A stretch of DNA of 64,000 bases, from the NCBI RefSeq assembly GCF_001305965.1, contig NZ_JXQC01000003.1:620001-684000 (forward strand), read 5' to 3'. The stretch is from Erythrobacter sp. SG61-1L. Lineage in GTDB: Bacteria; Pseudomonadota; Alphaproteobacteria; Sphingomonadales; Sphingomonadaceae. Shown piece by piece: positions 19,286-27,991 of the stretch (position 1 is its first letter; each line of letters opens with the position of its first letter). Below the pieces are notes generated by a model. The model was not told where the DNA came from, made no database searches, and saw only the letters and a list, made by a program, of their open reading frames with translations. Both the position numbers and the translations under genes were made by a program.

Positions 19286-19858
19286 TCACCCCAGATTGGC
19301 GCTGACCATGCAATAGAGCATCGGCAGCGACAGCAGCGTGTTGAGACGGCTGGCGATCATCGCGCGCGGCCCGGCGGCAGCCTTCTGTTCAGGCGTGGTC
19401 TCCACGATGCCCAGAGCCTTTTTCTGGTTGGGCCAGATGATGAACCACACGTTGAATGCCATCACCAGTGCGATCCACATGCCCGTGCCGATCAGGTTCA
19501 CGGCGCCTTCGCCGGTGAAGCTCATCGCCGTATGGAGGTAGCCGTTTACCTGCGCGATGCCGAGGCCGGTGACCACGGTCAGCAATGCCGCCCAGCGAAA
19601 GTAGAACAGCGCCTTGGGGGCGATGAAGCCCGTCACCGCGCCTTTCTGCTCGGCCGGAATGGCTGGCATTGTCGGCACCTGCACGAAGTTGAAATAATAG
19701 AGCAGGCCGATCCACAGCACGCCGAAAAACAGGTGGAGCCAGCGCAGAATGGAATTGGCATCCACCACCACGCTGGAGGCAAAGGCACCGATGATCGCGA
19801 GCGCGGCGACCAGCCCCACGATCAGCACAAGTTCAAGATTCCCGAATAGTTTAGCCAT
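19286..19858 (-). CDS. PuuD/Urate_ox_N-type membrane protein
   Basis: A 190-residue membrane protein with about five helices resembling the N-terminal membrane domain of urate hydroxylase PuuD (LRWLHLFFGVLWIGLLYYFN, then WAALLTVVTG and FNVWFIIWPNQK). The cytochrome c domain found in full PuuD is absent, so urate oxidation cannot be assumed. The ATG at 19858 has a good GGGGGAA ribosome site; the 26 upstream in-frame codons are not needed. No purine-catabolism genes are nearby. Function unknown. Confidence 0.75.
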   Translation of the reverse strand: MAKLFGNLELVLIVGLVAALAIIGAFASSVVVDANSILRWLHLFFGVLWIGLLYYFNFVQVPTMPAIPAEQKGAVTGFIAPKALFYFRWAALLTVVTGLGIAQVNGYLHTAMSFTGEGAVNLIGTGMWIALVMAFNVWFIIWPNQKKALGIVETTPEQKAAAGPRAMIASRLNTLLSLPMLYCMVSANLG

Positions 19859-19997
19859 GTCGTTTCCCCCGTTGCCATTGTGTGACTTGTGTTCTGGCAG
19901 CCCACCGCCCCGTTCTTCGGGTGCGGAAGACGTCACAATTTATCCGTCAAAGTTGACGCTACGGCAAGCTGGCAGAAAACGGCGGTTTTTGAGGCGC

Positions 19998-20672
19998 CTA
20001 CTGCGGGGGGAGGGTGGTTTCCTCCTCCTCTACCGCTTCCATGGCCAGGCCGTGCTTCAGCAGCATCGGCAATTGGGCAAAAGTGAAGAGGAAGGAGATA
20101 CCGGCAAAGACGGGCACCTTCACGGTGAGCCAGTCGCCGAAGCTGAGCGTCAAGCGCAGCACTTCGTTGAGGGCGGCGAGGAAGAAGAAGAAGATGCCCC
20201 AGTTGCGCGAGAGCTTGAGCCAGCCTTCATCGTTCAGCCCTTCGAAGGCAGCTTCCAGCAGCCATTGCAGCAGGGCCTTGCCCTTCCGCCAGCCGATCAG
20301 CAGCACAGCGCCGAAGAACAGGTAAAGCACGGTGGGCTTCACCTGCACGAAGAACGGGTCGCGCAGCAGGATGGTCAGCCCGCCGAAGCCCACGATCAGG
20401 ATCGTGGAGAGCCACAGCATGCGCGAAACCTTGCCCAGCCTCCATTTGGAGATGATCAGGGCGATCACCGATGTGATGACGAATGCGATAGTAGAGTGCA
20501 CCACGGCCAGGATCACGCCGATCCCGTCTTCCTTGTCGGCCGGCGCGTAATAGCGATAGGCGCCCAGGAATACGAGCAGTGGTGCGTAATCCACCAGCAG
20601 GCTGATCCAGCCCGAGCCGGCGCTCTTCTTCTTCGCGGGGGAGGGCGGGGGAGTTTCCGTTTCGGCCATCAT
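19998..20672 (-). CDS. ispZ: Inner membrane septation protein (YciB/IspZ family)
   Basis: A 224-residue protein with about five to six membrane helices, containing the family motifs LIISKWRLGK, RDPFFVQVKPT and SRNWGIFFFFLAALNE. YciB family proteins affect cell-envelope synthesis and septation. The start is the first of two adjacent ATGs (20672), overlapping the ftsY stop. It carries a proline-rich N-terminus and an acidic tail. Last gene of the dapF-mtaB-ftsY-ispZ operon. Confidence 0.88.
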   Translation of the reverse strand: MMAETETPPPSPAKKKSAGSGWISLLVDYAPLLVFLGAYRYYAPADKEDGIGVILAVVHSTIAFVITSVIALIISKWRLGKVSRMLWLSTILIVGFGGLTILLRDPFFVQVKPTVLYLFFGAVLLIGWRKGKALLQWLLEAAFEGLNDEGWLKLSRNWGIFFFFLAALNEVLRLTLSFGDWLTVKVPVFAGISFLFTFAQLPMLLKHGLAMEAVEEEETTLPPQ

Positions 20673-21592
20673 GCAATTCCTGCAATCACACGGGCGACCA
20701 GTTCGGGATCGAACGGCCGCAGATCGTCGATTTTCTCGCCCACGCCAATCGCATGGATCGGCAGGCCGTATTGTTCGGCAGCGGCAACCAGCACGCCGCC
20801 GCGCGCGGTGCCATCCAGCTTGGTCATGATAAGGCCGGTCACGCCTGCTACTTCCTTGAATACGTCGATCTGGGCGAGGGCATTCTGCCCGTTCGTGGCA
20901 TCGAGCACCAGCACCACGTCATGTGGTGCCTCGGGATTGAGGCGGCCGAGCACGCGGCGAATTTTCGCCAGCTCATCCATCAGCTCGCGCTTGTTCTGGA
21001 GGCGGCCCGCCGTATCGACGATCAGCGCGTCTATGCCCTGCTCTGTTGCGGCCTTTACGCCATCGAACACGATACTGGCGGGATCGCCGCCTTCGGGGCC
21101 GCGAATGATGGGAATGCCCAATCGGTCCGCCCACACGCCCAGCTGGCCGATGGCTGCAGCGCGGAACGTGTCACCCGCCGCCAGCATCACGCCGTAATCC
21201 TCTTCCTGGAATAGGTGCGCCAGCTTGGCGATGGTAGTGGTCTTGCCGCTGCCGTTCACACCGATCACCAGGATTACCTGCGGACGGGGGAAGGCAGTGA
21301 TTTCCAGCGGCTTGGCTACCGGGCGCAGGATCGCGGCGATTTCCTCGGCCACGGCTTCCTTCAGTTCCTGCTCGGTAATGTTCAGGCCGAAGCGCTTTTC
21401 GGCCAGTTTGGCGCGGATGCGCGCGGCGGCGCTGGGGCCGAGATCCGAAAGGATCAGCGCATCTTCGACATCGTCCAGCGTCGCATCGTCGAGCTTTGCC
21501 GTGCCAACGGCTGCGGTGAGGTTCTCGCTCAGCTTCTCGGAGGTCTTGCGGAAGCCGCCGAACAGGCGCTCGGCCCAACTCTTCTCGCTCAT
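20669..21592 (-). CDS. ftsY: Signal recognition particle receptor FtsY
   Basis: SRP GTPase that docks ribosome-nascent-chain complexes at the membrane. The 307-residue protein has a four-helix N domain (about 1-95) and a G domain with P-loop GVNGSGKTTT (111-120), the AAGDTFRAAA motif, DTAGRLQNK and TKLDGTARGG. It lacks the long acidic A domain of E. coli FtsY, as is common in alphaproteobacteria. Overlaps both neighbours. Confidence 0.97.
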   Translation of the reverse strand: MSEKSWAERLFGGFRKTSEKLSENLTAAVGTAKLDDATLDDVEDALILSDLGPSAAARIRAKLAEKRFGLNITEQELKEAVAEEIAAILRPVAKPLEITAFPRPQVILVIGVNGSGKTTTIAKLAHLFQEEDYGVMLAAGDTFRAAAIGQLGVWADRLGIPIIRGPEGGDPASIVFDGVKAATEQGIDALIVDTAGRLQNKRELMDELAKIRRVLGRLNPEAPHDVVLVLDATNGQNALAQIDVFKEVAGVTGLIMTKLDGTARGGVLVAAAEQYGLPIHAIGVGEKIDDLRPFDPELVARVIAGIA

Positions 21593-22773
21593 TGCAGCAG
21601 CCCTTCCTCGAGCTTGGCGGGGGTGATGGTGACGATGGTGCCCGGTGCAGTGCCTTCCGGCAGGCTCACCCGGGCGAAGTGCGGGGCATAGCCCGTGCCG
21701 TCGCGTTCCGCGAGTACGCTATGCGCCTTACCCACCAGCGATTGCAGCCATTCTGCGCGGACCAGAGCAGCCTCCTCGCGCAATTGGGCGGCGCGTGCCT
21801 TCACCACTTGTGGATCGACCTGGGGCATGCGCGCGGCAGGAGTGTAGGGGCGCGGCGAATAGGGGAAGATATGCGCGTGGACGATATCCAGTTCGCGGAT
21901 GATCGAACGGTTCGCTTCATGCATCGCGTCGTCCTCGGTGGGGAAGCCGGCTATGATGTCTGCCCCGATGGCGATGTCGGGGCGAAGCGCCTTCAGCCGG
22001 GTGACGAGCGAGACGGCATCGGCGCGGAGGTGGCGCCGCTTCATCCGCTTGAGGATCAGATCGTGCCCGTGCTGCAGCGAGAGGTGAAGGTGCGGCATTA
22101 CTCGCGCTTCCCCGGCGAGCAGTTCGAACAGCTGCGGGTCTATCTCCACGCCATCCAGCGAGGAGAGGCGCAGGCGGCCAAGGCCGGGAAAGGCATCGAG
22201 GATTGCACCGATCAGCGAACCGAGCGGCGGAGCGCCGGGCAGATCGTGCCCCCATGAGGTGACGTCCACGCCGGTGATTACCACTTCGGCTGCGCCCTGA
22301 TCGAGATGACGTTCCACCTCGCTCAACACCGCCGCCACGGGCAAAGATTGGCTGGGGCCGCGTCCCTGCGGAATGACGCAGAAGGTGCAGGCATGATCGC
22401 AGCCGTTTTGTACCGCCACAAAGGCGCGAGTGCGATTGACCGGCGCGAGTGTGGCCGGGCGCGCGACGTTCCATGCTCTTGCGTCCAGCTTGGCCGCGTT
22501 CGGCACCAGTCCGTCAACTTCGGGCATGGCGGCCAGCGCCTCGCGCTCAATGTCCGCCGCGCATCCGGTCACCAGCAGGCGGGCATCGGGATTGGCGCGG
22601 CGGGCGCGGCGGATGGCCTGACGGGTCTGGCGCACGGCTTCGGAAGTGACGGCGCAACTGTTCACCACCACAACATTGCGTTCTTCGGCCAGCAGCGCGC
22701 GGATCGTCTCGCTTTCCGAGATGTTGAGCCGGCAGCCCAGCGAAATGACTTCGGGTGCGCTGCCTGCGCTCAT
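21589..22773 (-). CDS. mtaB: tRNA (N6-L-threonylcarbamoyladenosine-C2)-methylthiotransferase MtaB
   Basis: Radical SAM methylthiotransferase converting t6A37 to ms2t6A37 in tRNA. The 394-residue protein has the N-terminal cluster cysteines C14, C40 and C71 (SLGCRLN, NSCAV, TGCAAD), the radical SAM motif C125-x3-C129-x2-C132, and a C-terminal TRAM-like segment. The SLGCRLN signature favours MtaB over MiaB/RimO. The ATG at 22773 overlaps the dapF stop; the 71 upstream in-frame codons lie inside dapF. Confidence 0.93.
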   Translation of the reverse strand: MSAGSAPEVISLGCRLNISESETIRALLAEERNVVVVNSCAVTSEAVRQTRQAIRRARRANPDARLLVTGCAADIEREALAAMPEVDGLVPNAAKLDARAWNVARPATLAPVNRTRAFVAVQNGCDHACTFCVIPQGRGPSQSLPVAAVLSEVERHLDQGAAEVVITGVDVTSWGHDLPGAPPLGSLIGAILDAFPGLGRLRLSSLDGVEIDPQLFELLAGEARVMPHLHLSLQHGHDLILKRMKRRHLRADAVSLVTRLKALRPDIAIGADIIAGFPTEDDAMHEANRSIIRELDIVHAHIFPYSPRPYTPAARMPQVDPQVVKARAAQLREEAALVRAEWLQSLVGKAHSVLAERDGTGYAPHFARVSLPEGTAPGTIVTITPAKLEEGLLQ

Positions 22774-23579
22774 GCGAAATCCGCCGGGTCGAACGTGCCG
22801 CGGAAGCTCTCCGCAGCCGGCCCGGTCATGACGATGCGGTTGTCCGCGCCCCAAGCGATGGTGAGCGTCCCGCCGGGGAGGGTGACGGCCACTTCGCGGT
22901 CCACCAGCCCCTTCTTCATCGCGGCAACCGCCGTGGCGCAGGCACCGGTGCCACAGGCGCGGGTGAGGCCAGCGCCCCGTTCCCACACGCGCAGCAGGAT
23001 GGCGCTACGGCTGACGATCTGGGCCACGTTGACGTTGACCCGTTCGGGGAAGATGGGATCGTGCTCGATCTGCGGGCCGAGCCGGTCAAGGTCCACAGCG
23101 TCGGCGTCTTCCACGAAGAAGATCGCATGCGGATTGCCGACGTTCACGGCCATGGGGTTTTCAAGATCTTCCCAAGCCACCGGCATGGAGGAGGTGTCCA
23201 TGGCATAGGCGAGGGGGATTTCGTCCCAGCCGAAGCGGGGCGTGCCCATGTCCACTGAAATGCCGCCATCGGACGGACGTGCATCCAGAATGCCGCCTGC
23301 GGTCTCGATCGTCGCGGGTTCGCCATGCAGCAGGGCAACCGCGCGGGTCGCGTTGCCACAGGCGCCCACTTCGCTGCCGTCATTGTTGAAGATCCGCATG
23401 CGGAAGCTGGCCAGATCGGAGCGTTCCAGCAGGATCAGTTGATCGCAGCCGATGCCGGTCCGCCGGTCGGCAAGGGAACGGGCGAGATCGCTGGTAATGG
23501 GCATGAGCGGATCGCGCCGTGCGTCGAGCACCACGAAATCATTACCCAGCCCATGCATCTTGACGAAGGGAACACGCAT
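22770..23579 (-). CDS. dapF: Diaminopimelate epimerase
   Basis: Converts LL-DAP to meso-DAP for lysine and peptidoglycan. The 269-residue protein has the two catalytic cysteines C74 (GACGNATRA) and C209 (RACGTGACA) and the N-terminal FVKMHGLGNDF motif. The ATG at 23579 gives the standard N-terminus; an upstream in-frame start adds 13 unrelated residues. First gene of the operon dapF-mtaB-ftsY-ispZ, whose genes all overlap by four bases. Confidence 0.97.
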   Translation of the reverse strand: MRVPFVKMHGLGNDFVVLDARRDPLMPITSDLARSLADRRTGIGCDQLILLERSDLASFRMRIFNNDGSEVGACGNATRAVALLHGEPATIETAGGILDARPSDGGISVDMGTPRFGWDEIPLAYAMDTSSMPVAWEDLENPMAVNVGNPHAIFFVEDADAVDLDRLGPQIEHDPIFPERVNVNVAQIVSRSAILLRVWERGAGLTRACGTGACATAVAAMKKGLVDREVAVTLPGGTLTIAWGADNRIVMTGPAAESFRGTFDPADFA

Positions 23580-23660
23580 TTCGCTGGCGCATCTAGGGCC
23601 TGAGCGGCCAAATCGCAATGGAAGACGCGGCTGGAGGACGAGGTGCCCGCGCAGTTGATC

Positions 23661-25349
23661 TCAGCCTGCGGCGCGCGATTCCGTTTCGGCCGTCTCCACT
23701 GCCCGCTGTCCGGCTTCGGCTTCGGAACGTTCGATCTCTTCCTGGACTTCCGGCGCGAGCATCCGCTTGAGCTTCAGGCGGGCGAAGGTCTTGGTGGCAT
23801 CTTCCGGCCGGCCATAGAGATAACCCTGACCCTTGAGCTGGCCCATGGTGCGCAGCACTTTCAGCACCTCGTCATTCTCGATGCCCTCGGCCGTAATCGG
23901 CAGGTCGAATCCGCGACCGAGCGAGACGATGGCTTCAACGATCTTCGCATTGGCGCCTTCATGGGCAAGTTCGGTCACGAAGCTGCGGTCGATCTTCAGC
24001 CGGTCGAACGGCAGCGAGCGCAATTGGGCAAGGCTGGAATAGCCGGTGCCGAAATCGTCCAAGCTGATCTGCACACCCTGATTCTTCAGGCTGGTGACGA
24101 CCGAGCGGACCACGCCGATATTCTCGTGCAAGCAGCTTTCGGTGATCTCGATGTCCAGCCGGTGCGGAGGGAAGCCGCTTTCCACCAGCATCCGCAGCAG
24201 TTTTTGCGAGAACCATGGATCGCGCAATTGCAGCGGCGAGATGTTGATCGACAGGGTGAGGCGCGGATCCCATTTCTTGGCGTCTTCCAGCGCCTGCTTG
24301 ATCAGGTGTTCCGAAAGTTCGGCGATCACGCCGATATCTTCCGAAATGGGAATGAAGATTTCTGGGCTTACCAGACCGAATTGCGGCGAATTCCAGCGCG
24401 CGAGCATTTCGAAGCCCACCAGTTCGCCGGTCCCGAGATCGATCTGCTGTTCATAGAACGGCACGAATTCGCCCTTGGGAATGCCTGCGCGGATGCCGGT
24501 TTCCAGCTCGTTGCGGAAGCGTAGTTCGCTTTCCATGGTCGGCTCGAACCATGCATAGCCGTTCCGCCCGCGCTTTTTGGCGTGATACATCGCGATATCC
24601 GCATGATGCAGCAACGCCTGCGCGGTTTCCTCGGCCGTTTCGGGATCGGGATTCTCGATCGTACGGGCAATGCCGATGGAAAGGGAGGTTTCGATATCCT
24701 TGCTGCCGGTCTTGATCGGCGCCCGCACGGCGTCGATCAGCCCGGCGGCGAGCTGGTCCAGCTTGTCGGGCATGCGGCGTTCGTAAGGAACTACGCAGGC
24801 GAACTCGTCCCCGCCAAGGCGCGCGACCGTGCCACCTACCGGCATCATCGCGTCGATGCGGCGGGCCACTTCGGTCAGCGCGATGTCGCCGCCCTTATGT
24901 CCGTGGATGTCGTTGATCTGCTTGAAATTGTCGAGGTCGACCATCAGCACCGCGACGCCCTGGTTCGTCTCAGCCACTTCGGTCACCAGGCTCGCGGCGG
25001 CCGGAATGAAGCAGCGGCGGTTGAGCAGGCCGGTCAGCGCGTCTGTCTTGGCGAGCTGTTGCGCCTTCTCCTCGGCGCGGCGCCGTTCGCGTACTTCATT
25101 GGACAATTCGGCATAGCGACGCCAACCGAAGATGATCAGGGCAATATTCAGCAGCAGGGCGTTGGCCAGCACCGTATCGGGCTGCGAATTGCCGTCCATC
25201 CATGCGCGGATGATCTGCGGAAGGACGACCCCGCCCGTACCCACGAACAGAATCAGCGCGGCAGTGGCAATACCAAGCGCGACAATATCGCGTTCGGCAC
25301 GGCCAAAGCGTGCGGTTTCGCGACCGTTGGTTTCGCTCGTGGTTTTCAA
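23661..25349 (-). CDS. Membrane-bound GGDEF-EAL cyclic-di-GMP protein
   Basis: A 562-residue protein with two N-terminal membrane helices (about 21-45 and 60-76), a short coiled region, a GGDEF domain with intact GGDEF (179-183), and an EAL-family domain. The latter has EML (314-316) in place of EAL, with catalytic Glu kept, plus EITES, DDFGTGYSSL, KIDRSF and AEGIE. Both cyclase and phosphodiesterase residues look intact, so net activity cannot be told. No sensor domain is present between membrane part and GGDEF. The start is a TTG at 25349 with AGGGA upstream; no ATG or other strong start precedes the first helix. Confidence 0.92.
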   Translation of the reverse strand: MKTTSETNGRETARFGRAERDIVALGIATAALILFVGTGGVVLPQIIRAWMDGNSQPDTVLANALLLNIALIIFGWRRYAELSNEVRERRRAEEKAQQLAKTDALTGLLNRRCFIPAAASLVTEVAETNQGVAVLMVDLDNFKQINDIHGHKGGDIALTEVARRIDAMMPVGGTVARLGGDEFACVVPYERRMPDKLDQLAAGLIDAVRAPIKTGSKDIETSLSIGIARTIENPDPETAEETAQALLHHADIAMYHAKKRGRNGYAWFEPTMESELRFRNELETGIRAGIPKGEFVPFYEQQIDLGTGELVGFEMLARWNSPQFGLVSPEIFIPISEDIGVIAELSEHLIKQALEDAKKWDPRLTLSINISPLQLRDPWFSQKLLRMLVESGFPPHRLDIEITESCLHENIGVVRSVVTSLKNQGVQISLDDFGTGYSSLAQLRSLPFDRLKIDRSFVTELAHEGANAKIVEAIVSLGRGFDLPITAEGIENDEVLKVLRTMGQLKGQGYLYGRPEDATKTFARLKLKRMLAPEVQEEIERSEAEAGQRAVETAETESRAAG

Positions 25350-25511
25350 GCGTTGCGTTCCCTGTTTCCTGCGGCGACCGTATCGCAGAACACACTGAAA
25401 TTTCGGTTAATGGGTTTGCTGCGCTGCAGCGAGGCTTGCATGGAAGGCACGATCTGGTCAGGCGGGGCACGGCGCGTTATGTGCGCCACGCTGCCTTGAT
25501 GGAGGAATGCG

Positions 25512-25922
25512 ATGGCCCGTTGGTGGCTGATGAAATCCGAGCCGGATGCCTATAGCTGGGACGATCTGGTGGCCGAGGGCGAAGGCACTTGGGACGGTGT
25601 GCGCAACCACCGCGCGGCGAATAATCTGCGCGCGATGAAGGTGGGCGATCAGGCCTTTTTCTACCATTCCAATATCGGTCTGGAGATCGTGGGTATCGTG
25701 ACGATCAGCGGCGAAGGGCTGACCGATCCGACCGATCCGGATGGTAAATGGGCGGCCGTGAAAGTGAAGCCGCTGCGCAAGCTGGCAAAGCCTGTCACGC
25801 TCAAGCAGATCAAGGCCGATCCGCAGTTGGAAGGGATCGAACTGGTACGCCTGTCTCGTCTTTCCGTGGCCGAGCTGACGAAGGACGAGTTCGACTATAT
25901 TGTGAAGCTGGGCGAGGGTTGA
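25512..25922 (+). CDS. EVE domain-containing protein
   Basis: A 136-residue EVE (PUA-like) domain protein starting MARWWLMKSEPDAYSWDDL, with the GVRNHRAANNLRAMKVGDQAFFYHS core and a LSVAELTKDEFDYI ending. EVE domains bind modified bases; a relative is eukaryotic THYN1. In bacteria the role is not settled. Stand-alone and well conserved, so probably housekeeping rather than part of a defence locus. Preceded by GGAGG at about 25500-25505. Confidence 0.9.
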   Translation: MARWWLMKSEPDAYSWDDLVAEGEGTWDGVRNHRAANNLRAMKVGDQAFFYHSNIGLEIVGIVTISGEGLTDPTDPDGKWAAVKVKPLRKLAKPVTLKQIKADPQLEGIELVRLSRLSVAELTKDEFDYIVKLGEG

Positions 25923-25930
25923 CCTCGCCC
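25910..25930. terminator. Dyad between convergent EVE and TPP-enzyme genes
   Basis: Perfect 8-bp stem GGGCGAGG / CCTCGCCC with a 5-base loop that holds the EVE-gene stop codon (25920-25922). No T-run on either strand, so termination would be weak or Rho-assisted. Confidence 0.4.
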
Positions 25931-25935
25931 GAAGC

Positions 25936-27609
25936 CTAGCGCGAACGCAGCGCGGTTACGGTCGTCCCTGCGGCGTTGAGTCGCTCTATGTCCGTTACCA
26001 GATGGAGCAGGCGCAGGCCTTTGCGAGTCATGGCGTCGGCCAAGGCCGGGGCAAATTCCTCCGTGGTCTCGACCCGCGCGGACCAGCCACCATAGGCGCG
26101 GGCGAGCGCGGCAAAGTCCGGGTTCACCAGTTCCGTGGCACTGATGCGACCCGGGAATTCGCGTTCCTGATGCATGCGAATGGTGCCGTAGGTCGAATTA
26201 TCGACCACGATCACCAGCAGGTCCACGCCATATTGTGCGGCAGTCGCCAGTTCCTGCCCATTCATCAGGAAGTCCCCGTCCCCCGCCACGGCCAGCACCA
26301 TGCGTTCCGGCATGCGCAGGCGAGCTGCGACGGCGGCAGGAACGCCATAACCCATCGCGCCGCATGTGGGGGCAAGCTGGGAAGGGAAGCCTTCATAGGG
26401 CCAGTAACGGTGCCACCAGCCGGAAAAATTGCCTGCCCCGTTGCAGATCGCCGTATCGGCGGGAAGCGCCTCGCGCAGGGTGGCAAGGCAGCGGGCAAGG
26501 TCCAGCGCAGTGCCGTCTGAACCCGGCGTGCTGAACGCTTCCCATTCGGCATGGGCTTCTGCCCCGGCATCGAACGGGATGATCTCGTCATCGCACCACA
26601 TGGCGGCGGCTTCGGCGAATTCCGGCATATCGGCGCAAATGGCCAGATCGGTGCGATAGACGCGGCCCAGTTCTTCCGGGTCCGGATGAACATGGATCAG
26701 AATCTGGCCGGGGTGTTCGGGCGTAACGAGTTCATAGCCATCGGTCGTCGCCTCGCCCAGGCGCGCGCCGACCACCAGCACAAGGTCAGCAGCCTTGATC
26801 CGTTCGACCAGCTTCGGATTGGGGCCATAGCCAAGATTACCGGCATAGACCGATGAACTGGGCGGAACCGCGTCCTGCCTGCGGAAGGCCGTGGCGACAG
26901 GCAGGCCAATGCGCTCTGCAAAGCGGGTGAAATATTCGCGGGCCTTGCCGTTCCAGCCTGCACCGCCGACGATCGCGACCGGAGATGCGGCATCGGCAAT
27001 CAGGCCCAGCATCACGCTCAGCGCGTCGCCGCAAGGCGGCTGGGCAGGGCGGGTGACTGCCGGGCGAGGGCTGGCGCCCGTCACCGTCATGCTCAACATA
27101 TCTTCCGGCAGGGCGAGGACTACCGGGCCGGGGCGGCCCGCCATCGCCACGGAATAGGCACGGGCGATATATTCGGGGATGCGGGCAGGATCGTCGATCC
27201 GCGCGGCCCATTTGCAGATCGGGCCGAAGAAAGCGGCGAAGTCCACTTCCTGAAAACCCTCGCGGTCGCGCATGCCGGAATCGACATCGCCCACGAACAG
27301 GATCAGCGGCTGCGAATCCTGCATGGCGACGTGCACGCCGATACTGGCATTGGTGGCGCCGGGGCCGCGCGTGACGAAGCAGATGCCGGGCTTGCCGGTG
27401 ATCGACCCATCGGCGCAGGCCATGAAGGCGGCGCCACCTTCCTGGCGGCAGGTAACGGTGTGAATGGTGCCGGTATCGTGCAGCGCATCCAGCACGGGCA
27501 GGAAACTCTCGCCGGGCACGGTGAAAATCCGGTCACAACCCTGCGCGGCAAGGCAATCGACAAGCAGGCGTGCGGCACTCAGCGAGATGGTTTCATTCAT
27601 TACCGTCAT
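25936..27609 (-). CDS. Thiamine-pyrophosphate-dependent enzyme (acetolactate synthase-like)
   Basis: A 557-residue ThDP enzyme of the IlvB/benzoylformate decarboxylase fold: an N-terminal PYR domain with catalytic Glu57 (CRQEGGAAFMA), a central domain, and a C-terminal PP domain with the ThDP motif AGDGDFLMNGQELATA ending in VVDN. The reaction is not determinable; no ilvN-type regulatory subunit is nearby and the anabolic ALS quinone/FAD features cannot be confirmed, so a catabolic decarboxylase, lyase or ligase is equally possible. Two starts (27609 and 27600) are close together; neither has a strong ribosome site. Confidence 0.85.
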   Translation of the reverse strand: MTVMNETISLSAARLLVDCLAAQGCDRIFTVPGESFLPVLDALHDTGTIHTVTCRQEGGAAFMACADGSITGKPGICFVTRGPGATNASIGVHVAMQDSQPLILFVGDVDSGMRDREGFQEVDFAAFFGPICKWAARIDDPARIPEYIARAYSVAMAGRPGPVVLALPEDMLSMTVTGASPRPAVTRPAQPPCGDALSVMLGLIADAASPVAIVGGAGWNGKAREYFTRFAERIGLPVATAFRRQDAVPPSSSVYAGNLGYGPNPKLVERIKAADLVLVVGARLGEATTDGYELVTPEHPGQILIHVHPDPEELGRVYRTDLAICADMPEFAEAAAMWCDDEIIPFDAGAEAHAEWEAFSTPGSDGTALDLARCLATLREALPADTAICNGAGNFSGWWHRYWPYEGFPSQLAPTCGAMGYGVPAAVAARLRMPERMVLAVAGDGDFLMNGQELATAAQYGVDLLVIVVDNSTYGTIRMHQEREFPGRISATELVNPDFAALARAYGGWSARVETTEEFAPALADAMTRKGLRLLHLVTDIERLNAAGTTVTALRSR

Positions 27610-27782
27610 CTAGCCAAGCTGCGGGCTTGCGGCAACGGGGGGAAATATCGGCAGGCGATTTTCGCGAGCTATAAAATGAAATTCGTCCCCGCTCAGGAGT
27701 GAACGGGCAGGGTTAATGTCCCGCCTTGCGACAGTGCATAAGGCAGACTTCCACATGGTTACTATCGAGTTAAGAAGGCCGC

Positions 27783-27977
27783 ATGAGACGCAGCCTGGTG
27801 ATGACCGACGATTCCGCCCGCCATCCCTTCTTGGCGAGCCTTCCGCCTCATGTGAGGCGCGGGACGCCTGCGCTGGCCATCAAGCATGAAAAGCCGCGCT
27901 GGTCGTTCGGGGACATGAAGGAATTCCTGATGGCTTATTGCGCCTGCTTCGCGGCGGTCACCATCTTCATCGCCTGA
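27783..27977 (+). CDS. Small membrane protein of unknown function
   Basis: A 64-residue protein: a basic N-terminal half, then KPRWSFGDMKEFL and one hydrophobic C-terminal segment (about 48-64). The ATG follows AAGAAGG with good spacing. Codon use is like neighbouring genes and there is a 170-base leader divergent from the TPP-enzyme gene. I do not recognise the family; the single C-terminal helix suggests membrane insertion. Confidence 0.6.
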   Translation: MRRSLVMTDDSARHPFLASLPPHVRRGTPALAIKHEKPRWSFGDMKEFLMAYCACFAAVTIFIA

Positions 27978-27991
27978 CGGTCAGTCAGGCG
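27971..27991. terminator. Shared dyad at convergent gene ends
   Basis: Perfect 8-bp stem CGCCTGAC / GTCAGGCG with loop GGTCA. The TGA stop of the plus-strand gene (27975-27977) and the TGA of the minus-strand gene (27985-27987) lie opposite each other in the stem. A T-run (28000-28004) is too far away for a classical terminator. Confidence 0.45.

Noticed and set aside
19749-21197. 482-residue plus-strand open frame over ispZ and ftsY
   Set aside because: Antisense to two motif-complete genes; serine/arginine-rich translation without domains.
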